This document shows, one piece after another, positions 1 through 10,100 of a DNA stretch of 28,233 bases. Position numbers and translations under genes: made by a program. The notes under the pieces were generated by a model that was given only the letters and a program-made list of their open reading frames with translations, had not been told where the DNA came from and made no database searches. Each line of letters begins with the position of its first letter. The stretch's first letter is position 1. Source of the DNA: JBEKZQ01 sp049509675 (lineage in GTDB: Bacteria > Planctomycetota > Planctomycetia > Pirellulales > Thermoguttaceae); NCBI GenBank assembly GCA_049509675.1, contig JBEKZQ010000012.1, positions 1 to 28,233 of the forward strand. The letters run 5' to 3'.

Positions 1-3000
1 TCCATCACGTCGTCTTGCAGGTCGATCCGCACCCGCAGCATGCCACCCGCTTTGCCAGTGCGTGTGCCACTGGCTTTGCCAGTGTCGGCCACCGGCTCGA
101 TCGTCTTCTGCCGCAGCATGGGCACGCTGATCCGCGCGTCGGCCATCGAGGCGGGCAGGAGGAACGACACCGCGCGGATCCCCGCCCGGTGGATCGTGTA
201 GGTCAGCACGATGGTTTCCTCCACGGCGCGGTCGGTCACGCGGACGTTGCTGATCGTGTCGCAGACCACATCCGCCTTGCGGAGCGACAGTCGCAGCGTG
301 CCGCCGTAATCGGGCTCGCCGTAGTGCAGGGCCAGGCGCACCGGCTGGCGCTGCTGCGGATTGAGCCAGGCGTCCAGCGTGGCCGGCGGCACGTCGTGGC
401 AGTGGACCAACGCGCGCGGCTCGATGTCGAAGGCCGGATCGGCCTGCACGGCGATGTCGCCCTGCTGCCGCGTCACGCCCAGCACCTCGATCCGGGGCAG
501 CGACAACTCGCGCACCGGCCCCGGCCGGCCCAGCGTACCCTGGATGCGCAGCGGCACCTCGCCCAGCCCGCCGGCAGCCAGGTAGATGCTCAACAGCCGC
601 CGCTTGTCGCGCTCGGTGATGGCCCATTGGAACTGCCCCGGGGCGGAAACCTGCGGCCGCTGCAGCTCCTCGGGCAGGAACATTTCCACGCGATANNNNN
701 NNNNTCCAGGATCCGCTCCTCCTCGGCGATCTTCAGCACGGTTTGCACGTCGGCCGTGGCCCGGCTGGCCCGCGGCGCGGCCGCCAGCCGCAAGGTGAAC
801 GGCACGGCGGCAAAATGATAGGCCACGAAGGGGCGGATGCCCAAGGGGCTTTCCGTGCCGCCCGGTGCGGCGCCGGCCGCGGCCTCGGGCCCCAGATCGA
901 CCCGGGTCAGGACGCCATGCTCCAGCGTGCGCAGCTCCAGCAGGGGACTGCCGCGGACGGTCAATTGCCCGTTGGACAAGGCGGCCTCGGGCACGATCAC
1001 CTGCGGCACGTCGAACTCGGCCAGGTCGCCTTGGCCCACCGCGCCGGACCGCCACAAGTGCAACGTACACTCCTCCCGCTCCTTGGCCGCGTGCAGCAGG
1101 CCCACCTCGACCGTCTGCACCGCGCCGCGGACGCGCGATTCCCAGCCGCGAACATTGCTGCCCACCACATTTTCCACCAGGTACGCGCCGGGCACCGTCA
1201 TGGTGAAATGGTCGCGCTGCCCGTGGCGAAATTCCAACGCCACTTTCCAACTCAGCCGCAGGCCGTCCTCCTCGGCGTCCAGCAGGGCGGTGGATTGGGC
1301 CGTCAGGCCGCGGTCCACCTGGCCCTCGGCCACTAGCGGCCGCCAACGGAGGTTCAGTTCGCCCGAAGTGCCCAGGGTGGTTTGCACCTCCTCGTCGGCG
1401 CGGACCGTTTCATAACTGTTGCGGTCGGGTACGTCGCTGATGCGCAGCTCGGTCTTGGCCGCCGGCACGCGGATCGCCAAAGCCGTGGCGGGGGCGGTGG
1501 GCAACACGCCCTCGGCCACCCGCCAGCCGCCCTGCCGCGAGAGTCGCAGCCGCACGTTCAGGAGCAACTCGTGCCGCCCTTTGCCCGAAACGTGGAGCAA
1601 GACCAACGCCCGGCTCGGCGGCACCAAGCCGGGGACTGGTCCATTTTTCGGCGAGGAAGTAATGTTTTGCGAATCGACGTTGGCCGAAAACATGGACCTG
1701 TCCCCCTGCGGCGCGCCCTTTGCCGGCGGAACAAAAGGCTGGGCAAACGGGTCGTTGGAGACGGCCGCCGGGCCCCGGGCGCCCGCTTCCACGGCCAGGC
1801 TCAGGCGGGCCGGCTTGCCGTCCAGTTCGGCCCGGGCCAGAACTCCGCCGCCCAGGCCCAGCGGAATGCTCACGTATCCGTCGGCGTACACGTCGATCGC
1901 CAGCTTCCCGCTTAAGAGCAGATATTCGTCGCCCTCCAGCGTGGTTTGGTAAGAAGCGCCGGCCAAGCCGTAGGGCAGCGGGGCGGGCCGAGTCTCCAGC
2001 CGCTTGTCCGGATGCGCCTCGTTCCACAACTGCACATAGCGGGCGTAAAGCACCAGCAGCCGGTCGGCATCCTGGATCCCCGTCTTGGATTTTGCATCGT
2101 AGGGCAGGATGATGACGTCGTCCGGCACGTTGACCGGCGGGTAATGGGGACTGTCCCAATTTTCGCGGGGACTGTCCCGATTTTCGTTCGACGAAAATGG
2201 GACTGTCCCCTTTGCCGGCTCACCCGCCCAAATCACGTTCCAGCCCAGGCACAGCAGGACCGCCGCGATTGCTCCGCGATGGAGCCAGTGGCTTCCGCGA
2301 CAGAGGAGCCAGCGGACCAGTCCGACCAGGAGATAGTAGGGCACGAGCCAGGCCGCGGCGTAGAACAACATGTTGCACAACCAGGCGATCTCCGTATTAT
2401 CCGAGAGAAACGGTACGATGGCCGTCAAGAGCATGACGGCCACGATGAACCGTATCTTGCGGCCGGCCGGGCGATTGGTCGCGGCGATGCCCAGCAGGCC
2501 CAGGGCCAGGGCCAGGCCCCAGCCAAGGGCCGCAAAGCGCTGGCGATCGGCCAGCGTCACCACCAGTTCCGGCTCGACCCCCAGGCTATGGAAGGTGATC
2601 GTTCGCCCGTCGGCCAAAAGGCCCTGCTGGAGATCGATCTTGAGGCTCCGCACGCCTTGCAGTTCGTTGGCGGCATAGACCGGCTTGGCGATGGCGCCGC
2701 CGGCATGCTCCCAGTTCGTCCCGGCAGGCGGCTGTACCGCCGGTTTCGCCGGTGCGCTTTCGCTTGGCGGCGCTGCTGGCTCTGGCACTAGTCCTGGCCC
2801 TGGGCCTGGCCCTGGGCCTGGTCCTGGGCTAGGAGCGGGCGGTGCGAAGGCGGGTCTGGTGCCAGACCCGCTTTGGGGAGCCAACGGGCTCGCCGGTTGC
2901 ACAGGCATGTCCGCTGCTGCCGACTCGGGCTCGGCGGGTGTGATGGGAGTGGGGGCAGCGACAACGACGGGCGCGGGGGGAGCCGGGACCGCGGCGGTAG

Positions 3001-6000
3001 CGGGGGGCATGGCAGGAGCGGGAACGGGAACAACGGAAACAACATTGGGGCGACCCTGCGGCTGTTTGGCCCCGGCCGCGCGCTTGCCGCTGCCGCGAGC
3101 GCCGAATCCGGCGCCCATGCCTCCCATGCCTCCTCCCATGTTGCCGCCCATGCCCATGCCCATCCCGCCCATGCCGCCCATGCCTGGCCCTTGTGGCGGG
3201 GCTTTGCGCACCGGGAGGTTGTTATCGTCTTTTTGCCCGGAGAGCTTCTTCACTTCGCTGAGTTTGCGGAACAACTCGGCAATTTGCCGATGGACCTCCT
3301 GCGTTTGGCTGATCACCAGGGCCTGTTCGCCTCCCGCGGGCGCCGGCGCGATCGAGCCTTGTCCGCCGGTCTCGTCCCACGTGGTCGGTTGAATGGTCGA
3401 GGTGATCATGTCGCGCAGCGAATCGTAGTCCGCCCAGACCTGTCCCGACTCGTCGCGATATCTCTCTACCAGACCGCCCACCGGATAGACGACGGTTTCC
3501 AACTGTTGTTGGGCATATTCAGAGGTCGTAATGAGCAGCACTTCGTCCTTGATCACGTAGGCAAGCCCCAATTCGCGCAGCATCATGTTCAGGGCCGAGC
3601 GCAGCGACACGCCCTTGATCGTTTTGTTGACCTTCGTGTCCGCGCCGATGCCAGCGTCTTCCATCGCCTTCTTGTCGAGTTGGATCGAGATCCCGTGTTT
3701 GTCTCCCAGAAAAGCGATCACGTCTTGCAACGGCGTATCGTTGAACTCCAATTGCGTGGGCGACTTGAGCGCGTCTTCGATCTTCCTTTCCGCCGGGTTG
3801 CGATAGGCCGAGTCGTCGTTGGCGCCGTAGATTGTCGGTTCGAGAGCCGCGGATTTGGCGAGATCGGAGTCGTGCAAGGCGTTAATGAATGTCGTCTTGG
3901 GCGCCGCCGCCCGAATGCCCGGAAAACAACCTCCGTAGAACGGATGCACGCCGCCGGTGAGCATGTAGCAGGCGCCGGCCACGACCAAGGGGGCCGGCAG
4001 CGGCTTGCGGATCTCGTCGGTGGTCATGGTGCCCGCCGCGCGGACCACGTCGTAGCCGCTGGGAACGTTCAGATGCCAGACCGCGTCGGCCAGCGGCACG
4101 TCGACCGCCTCGGCCCCGGCCGCGGCCCGCAGGCGCAGGGCCGGCGCCGGCAGCCGCACGCGCCCGGCCAGGCCCAACGCCCCGGTGGGCGCGGCATACA
4201 CGATTTGCAGATTGCGGGCCGCTGCGGCCGGCGCGGGCGGCAGGCCCACCAACAGCGCGTCGCCCTGCCGCTGCGGCTTCAGCGGAGTGGAGTCCAACTC
4301 GGCCGACCATAGCTCGGCGCCCGGCGGCAAGGCCACTTCCAGGTACAGGGCCTTGGTGTAGAGCGTGAAGCGGGCCTGCGTCTGCGATTGGCCGTCGGCC
4401 GCCAGCAGCGTGGTCAACTCGGCCCGCTGGACGATCGCCGGCGAAAGCGGGTGGCTGGCATGGCGGAAGACGTCGCTAGTGACCGGCGGCGGCGAACCGA
4501 CGAACTCATAGGCCCCCAGCAGGCGGCCGCCCGGCTGATAACGGGCGGCGGCCAGGTGTCCGATGTCGACGCGGCGGGCCTCGGTCTTCACCTGCACGTC
4601 CAACTCGGCGCTGCCTTCCACGGAAACCAGGCCCGACTGGTAGGCCACGCCGGCGGCCTCGACCACCGGCAGCGCGAACCCCTTGGGTTCCTGGCTGGGC
4701 AATGGCTGCTGGAAGTCGACGGCCAGTTGCACGTCGCCGCGGGCGGCCTGTTCCAGCAAGACAGTCCAGCGGCGGCGGGCGGGGCTGCCCTTGACCTTCA
4801 CGAGGGAACTGCCAAAATCCTTCAGCTTCGTGTCGCCCAGCGCGGTGATCGAGAGGGCCTCGGGCGTGCCGGCCGGCAGCACGAGCGACAACTGCCGCGT
4901 GCGCGCCTCGTCGACATGATAGGTCAACTCGTAATGCGCCGCGAGGCCCTCCGGCGTGATGTGGAAGAAGGAAAAGGTCCGGGCGGTGAGCCGGGGTTGC
5001 GTGCGCTCGACGACGAGCGTGGCCCGATAGGGCGGATTGTCGTAGCGATAGGCCAGGTTGGTGGCCACGCCGGCCAGGCCGTACTTGGCCTTCTCGGCTT
5101 CGCCCAGCGGCACCAGGCGTGTGAGTTCTTGCGGGCGGACGGTCATGTCGTCGCGGGCGGCGACGGCGACGGCCCCCTCGTCGCGCGACGCCCCCACGAC
5201 CGCGAACGTGGGGAACTCGACCTCTTGCGACTCCCAATCGTCCAGCCAGCCTGGCGACGTGCGGCGAGCCTGGAAATAAACGCGATATTCCTCGCCCGGG
5301 GCAGCGCCTTCGGGCACTCGCACTCGGACCCGTTCCCCCTGGACGGCACTGGCGGGGCCAGTGGAAAGCGCGCCATAGCGCTCGAACTCCAGCGGCCGCT
5401 CGTTGCGGCCCGTCACGCTGGTGACGATCCACGCCGGGGGCGCGGAAACGTCGAAGGCGAAGCGCTTTTGGGCCTCGCTCATGAGCGTGAATCCGCCGCG
5501 CACCTGGCAGCCGTCGTCGCCGAGCGTCAGCAGCAGGTTGGTGCTGACCGCCATTTCGGCCGGCGGCCGGACGAAGGTGGCGGTCAGATTGAAATTCGTA
5601 TCAGGGGCATAATAGGCGGCCACCGCGCGCAGCGCCGACGCGCCGGGCTCGACCCGCTGCGCGCTGGCCGGCATGGTCCGACCCAGAACCGACGTATCAA
5701 TCGGGATCAACCCGGGAGCGTTCAGCGACTGGGTTTTTAGCTGCTCGTCGACCATCAACCCGAGCACCGACACTTCGCCCGCCACCGTCAAATTGCCGTC
5801 CACGTTGAACAGATCTAGACGCGGAAAATGCCATTTCTCCAGCGCCGCGGGCGCGCGAATCGCCGTGATGTTGAGCACCACGGGCTGGTTAGTCGGCTCC
5901 CGCAGACGAACGTGAACCGTCTTCGTGGGGAAAAGGGGACTGGCTCCTTTTGTGCGCAGCAGCAGTACGGCCGTTCCGGCAAAAGGTGCCTGTCCCCTTT

Positions 6001-7141
6001 TTCCGGATGCGTCCACGTCGCCACCCTTCCGATCCGCCGTTTCCACCTCCCACTGCGATAGCAAGGGCGACGTGATCTCGGTGATCTCGAATCCGGCGGG
6101 GACCACGAAGCGGAAACGATCAACGGCGCCGTGCAATACGGCCAGCGAGACGGTGGCGTGCAGCCGCTCGTAGGCGCCGGTGACTTCATCGACCAGCACG
6201 CTGCGGGCCACGACCGCTTGCTTCTGTTGCTGGAAATGGCTATTGAGCGACATGATGATCGGTACGTCGCCGGCCGGGGCCAGCAGCTCGAAGCGGGTTA
6301 CGCCCGCGACGCGGTCCACGGTCCGCGCGGACACCTGGGCCCCGCTCTTGATCTCCACGTCGCCGGGCACGACGAGGTGCGCCCGGCCGGCCGGAGCGGC
6401 CGGCAAGCGGAAGTTGAGCACCTGCCCCACGGCAGTGATCGACAGCGGCGAGAGCATTTCCAGGGCCAGCTCATGCCGGCCGAGGCCATCCAACAGCAGG
6501 TCCAGCCGGCCGTCGGCGGCGCGTCCGATGGCCGCATCGCGACCGTCCAGTTTGGCCGAGACGAGGCCCACCCCGCCGAGATCCAGTTGCCGCGCGTGCA
6601 GCCCGGGGGCCAGGACGTCCAGGGCCAGGCTGCCGGTGATGCGGGCCCGCTGTGCCTCGACCGTGATGGTGTAATCGGCCGAGACCAGCAGCGTGGACTG
6701 GGGCGGATTGGTTTGGGGCGTTTTTTGGGCCTTCTTCAGCAGTGCATCGTACTCTTCGCGCGAGAGCAGCACGCGGTGGGGCTGGTTCTCCAAGAGTACG
6801 TTGAGATCGGAGAAGGGGACGAAGAGTTCCCGCGTTTTCTGCGGTTCCTTGTCGGCGGCGAAAGCGGTCGAAGCCATCCAGGCCAATAACAGCAAGGCGC
6901 AGCGGAGCCGGTTCCCTCGCCCCTTGCGGGAGAGGAAAGAGAAGCGGGTCGGGTGGCACGGTTGGCTTGCCCAACCGTGTTTTCCGCACTGCTGGACAAG
7001 CCAGCAGTGGCACCCGCGCGACAAAACGTTTCTTCCGGTATTGCCGATTCCTCGCAGCATCCCCTCTCCCCGGCCCTCTCCCAGAGGGAGAGGGGGATCG
7101 CTGTTAAAGACATCGCACGACTTAGAAGTGTCTTCACGCAT
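1..7141 (-). CDS. Giant exported multi-module protein with STN-like domain (3' end off the window, interrupted by an assembly gap)
   Basis: About 2,380 codons are visible and the gene continues past base 1. A hydrophobic signal-like stretch (RLRCALLLLAWMASTAFAAD, near 6930-6870) is followed by long beta-rich regions. A secretin/TonB short N-terminal-like domain lies at about 3790-3480 (residues ~1117-1220; key words FNDTPLQDVIAFL, LRSALNMML, VLLITT). A Gly/Met-rich linker (~3200-3090) and a Pro/Gly linker (~2830-2785) follow, then about four membrane segments (2550-2215) and a second exported half. The ATG at 7141 overlaps the stop of the upstream gene by 8 nt (ATGCGTGA), but the first ~70 codons are mostly translated repeat DNA, so the true start is uncertain and may be a non-ATG codon near the signal peptide. 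Nine Ns at 696-704 shift the frame; the correct frame resumes at 695 with YRVEMFLPEELQ. Three palindromic repeat copies lie in frame. The function is unknown; the architecture suggests a cell-envelope scaffold or secretion-related protein. Confidence 0.8.
42..84. repeat. 24-nt direct repeat containing a small hairpin, inside the first gene
   Basis: Two near-identical 19-mers lie at 42-60 and 66-84 (GCCAC, CC or TG, then GCTTTGCCAGTG), with a 24-nt period of exactly eight codons. The second copy contains the perfect hairpin ACTGGC-TTT-GCCAGT. The minus-strand translation is a duplicated TGKASG/TGKAGG motif. The duplication keeps the reading frame of the giant gene. It resembles the TGCCAC/CCAGCAGTGGCA hairpins at 6951-7015. 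Confidence 0.75.
696..704. other. Assembly gap (run of nine N)
   Basis: Nine undetermined bases interrupt the first gene. Reading is open on both sides but in different frames. On the minus strand the left flank ends in codons for EERIL plus two bases (GA), and the right flank reads YRVEMFLP. The true missing length must therefore be 1 modulo 3, not 9. Comparison with two related modules suggests about 40 nt are missing. Confidence 0.95.
1631..1705. repeat. Palindromic GGGGAC element, coding copy 1
   Basis: Inverted arms lie at 1631-1652 (GGGGACTGGTCCATTTTTCG...) and 1683-1705 (...CGAAAACATGGACCTGTCCCC). The arms match over about 21 positions with one or two mismatches. The element spans 75 nt, exactly 25 codons, inside the giant gene. 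It is translated on the minus strand starting GDRSMFS, without a stop. It is related to the copies at 2147, 5927, 10847 and 14114. Confidence 0.75.
2147..2210. repeat. Palindromic GGGGAC element, coding copy 2, with a doubled left arm
   Basis: The left arm GGGGACTGTCCC(A/G)ATTTTCG occurs twice in tandem (2147-2165 and 2167-2186). It is followed by the inverse arm CGAAAATGGGACTGTCCCC at 2192-2210. The second pair forms a long hairpin with a loop of about 5 nt. It is translated in the giant gene starting KGTVPFSSNENRDSP, directly after a membrane segment and before the second exported half. Confidence 0.8.
2791..2829. repeat. Hexamer tandem repeat encoding a Pro-Gly linker
   Basis: A run of six-base units (CCTGGC/CCTGGG variants) encodes alternating Pro-Gly on the minus strand. 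It forms part of a low-complexity Ala/Pro linker between the STN-like domain and the membrane segments of the giant protein. Such slippage-prone repeats usually vary in length between strains. Confidence 0.8.
3091..3200. repeat. Low-complexity repeat encoding a Gly/Met-rich linker
   Basis: Imperfect short repeats built from CCCATG and GCCTCC units encode a stretch of GMGG and GGM motifs on the minus strand, just after the STN-like domain. It is a flexible spacer inside the giant exported protein rather than a separate element. Confidence 0.7.
5927..6003. repeat. Palindromic GGGGAC element, coding copy 3
   Basis: The left arm is GGGGAAAAGGGGACTGGCTC followed by CTTTTGTGC (from 5927). The right arm GGCAAAAGGTGCCTGTCCCC, followed by TTTTTCC, ends at 6003. 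The arms are near-perfect inverted copies. It is translated on the minus strand as GKRGQAPFAGT ... TKGASPLFPTK within an otherwise beta-rich part of the giant protein. The same arm is read in a different frame here than in the copies at 1631 and 2147. Confidence 0.78.
6951..7015. repeat. Twin-hairpin repeat between start codon and signal peptide
   Basis: Two perfect hairpins lie in tandem: CACGGTTGG-CTTGC-CCAACCGTG (about 6958-6979) and CACTGCTGG-ACAAG-CCAGCAGTG (6987-7009). The whole unit is bounded by GGGTGGCA and TGGCACCC. It lies upstream of the signal peptide of the giant protein and is open in that frame, giving a Cys-rich, probably meaningless peptide. Confidence 0.75.
7061..7096. repeat. 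CCCTCTCCC hairpin repeat
   Basis: A perfect 9-bp stem, CCCTCTCCC (7074-7082) and GGGAGAGGG (7086-7094), has a 3-nt loop and is preceded by CCCCTCTCCCCGG. The same family appears at 15933-15992, and a degenerate copy lies at about 6912-6938. It sits just inside the apparent start of the giant gene. Confidence 0.75.
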
Positions 7142-10100
7142 GACTGGGCCCTCCCTGAACGTCGGCCGGCTGCGGCGCGGGGGGAGCCGCTGCGCGGCGA
7201 TGCACGAAGCAGCTTACCGTCCACAGCACCAGCACCACGAGAATGGCCGCGGCCAGCGTGCCGTTGAGGACCTGCAAGGAGAAGGTCGGCAGGAACACGC
7301 CGCAGAGCACCAGGGCCACGATGAGCCCGCCGACCGCGAGGCTGCGCGGGCCGCGCCCGGCAGGGAGCAGCAGCACGCCGCCCAACACGATCAACACGAA
7401 GACCGCGGCGGCCAGCCCGCGCCGATCAACCGCCACCATGCGCAAGGAGCCGGCGGGCGGATCGTCCGGCCGCAGGCTGGAAAAGGCCCAGAGCGTTCCG
7501 TCGGTGGGGAAGGCATCGGCCCCGCCACTGAGCTTGACCTGCTCTTGCACCCAGGCCACGCGGCCGAGATCGTCCAGCCGCGGCAGCGGCTCCCAGGCCA
7601 GCGAAGGGGCAAGTTCCCAGGAGTACTCCTCGGACCATGGCCCCCGGGTCCCCAGCAGGGTCTCGTTCTGCGGCCGGTAAACGTACAGAAAGATTTTTTG
7701 CACGGCCGTTTGCTGCTGGTCTGCGCCGTCGCCGGGGAAGGAGGGCAGATCGAGTTGCCGGCCGTCGCCGCGGACCGTGTAGCGCAGCTCCAGCAGGAAC
7801 GGCTCATCGGGGCTGGAGGAAGTCAGCGGAATGAAGTATTCGCCGGGCTTCCCGTGTTCCAACGCCTTGGGCTGGCCGTTGATGCGCAGCGGATCGCTGT
7901 CGAAGGGAAGATGCTCGGGCAGAACGAGGGTCAGGCGTTGCCGGGCGCTGCGCATGCGATAGAGCGCCTGCACGGTGATCTCGTGGGCCGGGGTGACGAC
8001 CATCCGCACGACGGCCCGATCGATGCTCGTGCGTTTGACCTCTTCCAGTTCGTGGCGGGTGATGGCGACCGGCAGTTTCCAATCGTCGTGGAACTCGAAG
8101 GCCCGCGCGGCGCCGGTGACCTCGGCCATCAGGTCGTGCTGCGGATCGATGGGCCGCAGGCCGGTGGGCTCGGCGGCTTCCTGTACGTCGAGCGTTTCGG
8201 CCTTGGCCAGCACGATTTGGCCCCAGGCGCGATCGACGTCCCTGGGCACGAGCCGCGGCACGCTCAACTCGGTGTGACGGCCGACGTCGAGCTTCTCGAT
8301 CTTCTTCTCCCAGACCAGCTCGATGCGGCCCTCGCCGAAGAGCTCCGCTTCGCCGGAAAAACTCCAGGCGACATAATCGTTGGCCAGCTTGGGCGGGGGC
8401 GGGTCGATCAGCTTGTCGCGCACCGCCGGGGTGTTGTTGCGGAGTGCCGCGGCCAGATCGGCGGGCACGTCGATGCGGAGCGATTTCACCCCGCTGTACT
8501 GCACGTTGTAGTAGAACGTGTCCTGGTACTTGATCACGCCTTCTTCGATGCGGGCTACCAACAGTTGGCGGATGGTTACCTGCGGCTTGCGGCGCTGGGC
8601 GGCCAGGTGCAGCGTGGCCGGCTCCTGGGTGTAGGCGAAGGCCAGGACCATGCGGCCTTGCGGCGGCGCTTGCGCCGGCCGCTGCTGCGTGCCTTCCAAA
8701 ACCTCTTTGAAGGAGATGCTGCGGAGGCCCTTGGTGACGCCCGGGTTGACTTGCAGGCTTTCCGGGGCATAGATGGCCAAGCGGCCGGTCGACTGCTCGG
8801 CGCCGCCCGGGGCCACCTGGGGAAGCGGCAGCACGATATCGGCCGCCTTGACCGTGGGCGAGAGCAGATTGGCCTCCGGCAACTCCTTCTCAAGCCGGAT
8901 GGCCAAGGCCACGCGGCCGATGGCCCGGCGGGCCAGGTTCACGACCAGCCGCGTCTTCTTGGCCCCTTCCAGTCGATGCGACTCGACCTGCACCTCGCTC
9001 GCGCCGTCGATGGCCGCGCCGCGGACCTGGCGGACGTCGTAGCCGGCCGGCACGTCCCATTCCAGCTTGAACACGCCGCTCCGCTGGATGTTGTAGATCG
9101 CGGTCAGGTCGACCGTGAGCCGTTCCGGCTCCAAGCGGGCAGTGACCAGCGACTCGACCGTGATCCGCGGCTCCAGCGGCTCGACAGCCAGTTCCAACTC
9201 GTAGGGCACCGCGGCGTAGCGGTAAGAAAAGGTCCAGGGCGTGCCGGCCAGCGCTGCAGGAAGCTCCCCGGCGTCGATCTGCAACAGACCGTTGGCCCTG
9301 GTCGCTTCGGCCCGCAACCCGGCCGCCACCTGCACCACCACGACGCCCTGCTGCCGGCCTACGTCCAGGGCCTTGATCAGGGGCGGCCGCAGGGTTTCCC
9401 GCTGCTTTTCGCCCAGGAGCTTTTCCAGCTCGATGGTCAACTGCTGCGACTGCTTGGCCGGCTCGAACAGTTGTGCGGTGATCTCCTGCACGGTGCTGCC
9501 GGCGGCCGGCGGCTTGACCGACCACTGCCGCACGTTGGCGTCGAACAGGTTGACTACCTTCTGGTCGGCGGGGACTTCGATCACCAGTTGGCCCAGCTCG
9601 GCGCGGCTGATGGTGTAGGTGAGATGGGCGTGGGTGCGAATGACGCCCTCGTTGATCGACACCTGCTGCTCGGTCTGGACGCTGGCCAGGGCGGCCAGCC
9701 CGGTGGCGCCTTCGGCCTTGGGCGTCCACTCGATGCGGACGTTCGGCGTAGCGCCCACGAAGGCGAGAATGACCGTCTCCTCGGTCTTGGGCGGTTCCTT
9801 CGCTTTGTCGTCCGCTGCGGCGGCGGGCGACGGCTTTTCGGGTTTCTTTTCCGGCGTGGCGTCCGGCTTGTTTTCCGGCTTGGCCTCCGCCTTGGCCGGA
9901 ACGGCGCTCTTCTCCGGCGGCACTTCGGTGGCCGCGAGCAACGGGTACAACGTCACCTTGACGCCCGACTGCGGGATGCGCACCCGCCAGCGGCTCACCG
10001 GGGCCCGGGGCACCTGGAAAGAAACGCTGTTTTGGCCCGGCGCGCGGCTGATGGCCTTGGCGAACTCCAACAGCAACTCGATCTGTTCCGGTTGCTTCCC

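Noticed and set aside
590..695. C-terminal tail of the giant gene in the frame obtained by counting the Ns literally
   Set aside because: It gives an Arg/Ser/Pro-rich tail and an early stop, while the neighbouring frame continues open to base 1 with module-like sequence. The N count is not the true gap length.
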